6,673 nt of DNA from Candidatus Coatesiibacteriota bacterium (GTDB lineage: Bacteria; Oederibacteriota; CAKKQC01), in NCBI GenBank assembly GCA_023265785.1, contig JAHFSL010000095.1, forward strand, positions 1,354 to 8,026. The letters run 5' to 3'. A program made the position numbers and the translations under genes. Positions 5,036-6,673 of the stretch are shown one piece after another. Each line of letters opens with the position of its first letter. The first letter of the stretch is position 1. The notes beneath the pieces were generated by a model. The model was not told where the DNA came from. It searched no databases and saw only the letters and a list, made by a program, of their open reading frames with translations.

Positions 5036-6673
5036 GTGGCCGGCTCCGCGCTCCCGCCTCCCGCCACCCCGGTTTCGCCGCCGCCCGAGGCGCCGTCCGG
5101 TGCGGAGGTCCTGCTTTCGTTCGCGCCCTTCTTCCGGCCCTACCGCCGCCAGATCATCACCTGGTTCCTGATCTACGGGGCGTACTTCGCGTGCGGCATT
5201 TTCACTCCCATCGCCGTCAAGATCTATTTCGACACGGTCCTGCCCTCAAAGACAGGTTCCTCGCTCCTCATGTTTGTCGGGGCGTATGCGGTCTTCGCCC
5301 TGATCTACCACGGGCTCTACCTGGTGGGCATCCAGGGGACGGTGCGGATCATCGAGACGGTCGTCGCGGACCTGCGGCTGGCGGTCTACCGGAAGCTGCA
5401 CCGGCTCACGATCAGCTACTTCGACAAGACGATGTCCGGCGAGATCGTGAACCGGGTCACCAACGACACGCGCCAGATCCTTGCGCTGGTGGGCGGCGAA
5501 ATGGTGAATGTGGCCCTCCAATTCATGATGGGCATCGTCGCGTTGGTCATCCTGCTGACCTGGAACGCCAGCCTGGCCGCCGTGGTCCTGTGCTTCGTCC
5601 CGGTCTATGCGTGGCTGGTCCGGCGGTTCCTGCCCCAGGTGCACCGGGCGGCGCGCGCCTGGCGGCGCAGTGAGGACCATCTCTGGGGGAACTGGGGCGA
5701 GAAGTTGAAGGGGATGGCCCTCATCCAGGCCTTCACCCGCGAGCGCAAGGAGGCCCTGCGCCACCACGAGTTCGGGCATGTGGCGGCGGACACCTGGTAC
5801 CGGATGACCATGCAGGGCACCCGGATGAACGTCCTGGGCGGGCTGACCTCGGGAATCTCCCGCCATTCGGCCTTCGCCCTGGGGTGCATGCTGGTGATCA
5901 ACGGCGACATGCGGCTGGGGGAACTGCTCTCGCTGTCGGGGCTGATCGGGTACATCCTGACCCCGGTGGAAACCTCGTTCAACCTGATGAACACCTGGCA
6001 GCAGTCGGCCGTGTCCGCGGAGCGGATCGCCAAAATCCTCGCGGAGGTGGAGGAGGCCCGGCTCACCGAGGGGCGCCGGCGGGTGGACACCATCCGGGGC
6101 GAGGTCCGATTCGAGCATGTGGTGTTTGAATATGAGCCGGGCAAGCCGGTGGTGCGGGACGTCAATATCCTCGTGCCCTCCGGCACGAGCGTGGCCCTGG
6201 TGGGTCACACGGGCTGTGGCAAGACCACGCTTGTCAACCTCCTCCAGGACTTCTACCGCCCCCAGCAGGGCGCCGTGCTGATTGACGGGACGCCGACCAC
6301 GGACATCCACCCCCAGGACCTGCGGCGGCACATCGGCGTCGTCCCGCAGGATGTGGTCCTGTTCCACGACACCCTGCGCGGCAATGTGGCCTACGGCCGG
6401 CCGCAGTCCACCGATGACGAATTGTGGCGGGTGCTGGAGGCCGCGCAGGTCGCGGACTATGTCCGGAGCCTGCCCGCGGGGTTGGATACGCGGCTGGGCG
6501 GGGAGGAGGGCATCGCGCCCTCGCAGGGGGAGTCCCAGCGGCTGTCCATCGCCCGCGCGCTCCTGATCAACCCTGCCATCGTCATCCTAGACGAGGCAAC
6601 CTCTTCGCTGGATTCGCTGGAGGAGGCCCGGCTCCAGCTGGCCATCCGTGAACTCCTGCGCCGGCGCACGGCG
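5036..6673 (+). CDS. ABC exporter half-transporter (membrane domain fused to ATPase), 3' end outside the window
   Basis: A frame of 546 codons runs off the right edge. A stop at 4979-4981 closes it upstream, and GTG 5036 is the only usual start before the first membrane helix. Residues 2-23 are proline-rich and probably disordered. The transmembrane domain spans about 36-330, with clear helices near 40-62, 77-99, 157-175 and 178-194 and further ones near 265-305. YFDKTMSGEIVNRVTNDT (128-145) is the typical first coupling loop of MsbA/MdlB-type exporters. The ATPase domain has Walker A GHTGCGKTT (390-398), a Q-loop in VVPQD, signature PSQGE (495-499, where LSGGQ is usual), and Walker B ending in D519 with catalytic E520, then the SSLDS D-loop. 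The H-loop lies beyond the edge. Such proteins dimerise in the inner membrane; cargo (lipid, drug or peptide) is unknown. The start is 16 nt after the GH4 stop with no ribosome binding site, so cotranscription is likely. Confidence 0.92.
   Translation, partial: MAGSALPPPATPVSPPPEAPSGAEVLLSFAPFFRPYRRQIITWFLIYGAYFACGIFTPIAVKIYFDTVLPSKTGSSLLMFVGAYAVFALIYHGLYLVGIQGTVRIIETVVADLRLAVYRKLHRLTISYFDKTMSGEIVNRVTNDTRQILALVGGEMVNVALQFMMGIVALVILLTWNASLAAVVLCFVPVYAWLVRRFLPQVHRAARAWRRSEDHLWGNWGEKLKGMALIQAFTRERKEALRHHEFGHVAADTWYRMTMQGTRMNVLGGLTSGISRHSAFALGCMLVINGDMRLGELLSLSGLIGYILTPVETSFNLMNTWQQSAVSAERIAKILAEVEEARLTEGRRRVDTIRGEVRFEHVVFEYEPGKPVVRDVNILVPSGTSVALVGHTGCGKTTLVNLLQDFYRPQQGAVLIDGTPTTDIHPQDLRRHIGVVPQDVVLFHDTLRGNVAYGRPQSTDDELWRVLEAAQVADYVRSLPAGLDTRLGGEEGIAPSQGESQRLSIARALLINPAIVILDEATSSLDSLEEARLQLAIRELLRRRTA

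Overview
This is a GC-rich bacterial window, clearly above 60% G+C by eye. It is densely coded and holds one partial gene, five complete genes and one gene cut by the right edge. No RNA genes, mobile elements, CRISPR arrays or phage genes are visible. The gene mix (tandem Gfo/Idh/MocA oxidoreductases, a GH4 glycosidase, a type I ABC exporter and housekeeping vitamin B6 metabolism) fits a free-living, sugar-degrading bacterium. A PVC-group member (Verrucomicrobiota, Kiritimatiellota or Planctomycetota) is plausible because such genomes are rich in Gfo/Idh/MocA proteins. That assignment is inference only; no phylogenetic marker is present.

Layout: (1) Bases 1-86, minus strand: the first 28 codons of an unrecognised protein leaving the window. 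(2) 175-2254, plus strand: two overlapping Gfo/Idh/MocA dehydrogenases. The first resembles the dihydrodiol/D-xylose dehydrogenase branch and looks NADP-type. The second looks NAD-type and starts at a GTG inside the end of the first. (3) 2255-2340: an 86-bp convergent intergenic region with two hairpins, one of them a perfect 13-bp inverted repeat that probably terminates transcription from both sides. (4) 2341-3626, minus strand: a two-gene operon of pdxH (pyridoxamine-phosphate oxidase) followed by a HAD-like hydrolase joined by a GTGA stop/start overlap. (5) 3652-5019, plus strand: a GH4 NAD- and metal-dependent glycosidase, divergent from pdxH. (6) 5036 to the edge: a half-size ABC exporter with a fused ATPase domain, 16 nt after the GH4 stop and probably cotranscribed with it.

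How the genes might work together: three Rossmann-fold enzymes that oxidise sugars or polyols (two Gfo/Idh/MocA, one GH4) suggest carbohydrate conversion, although they lie in two separate transcription units. PdxH and the HAD protein are translationally coupled, so the HAD protein may act on a phosphorylated metabolite near B6 or FMN metabolism, but its motif I lacks the usual second aspartate.

The most notable signal is in start-site architecture. The three genes that appear to begin a transcript without a Shine-Dalgarno sequence (1-86, pdxH, GH4) each have a TANNNT -10-like hexamer 6-8 nt upstream of ATG, the geometry expected of leaderless mRNAs. At pdxH/GH4 the two opposing hexamers overlap in a near-palindrome (ATTGTAGAAT), so a single bidirectional promoter may drive both genes. 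By contrast, the two dehydrogenase genes have strong Shine-Dalgarno sequences. I see no convincing undescribed multi-gene system here.
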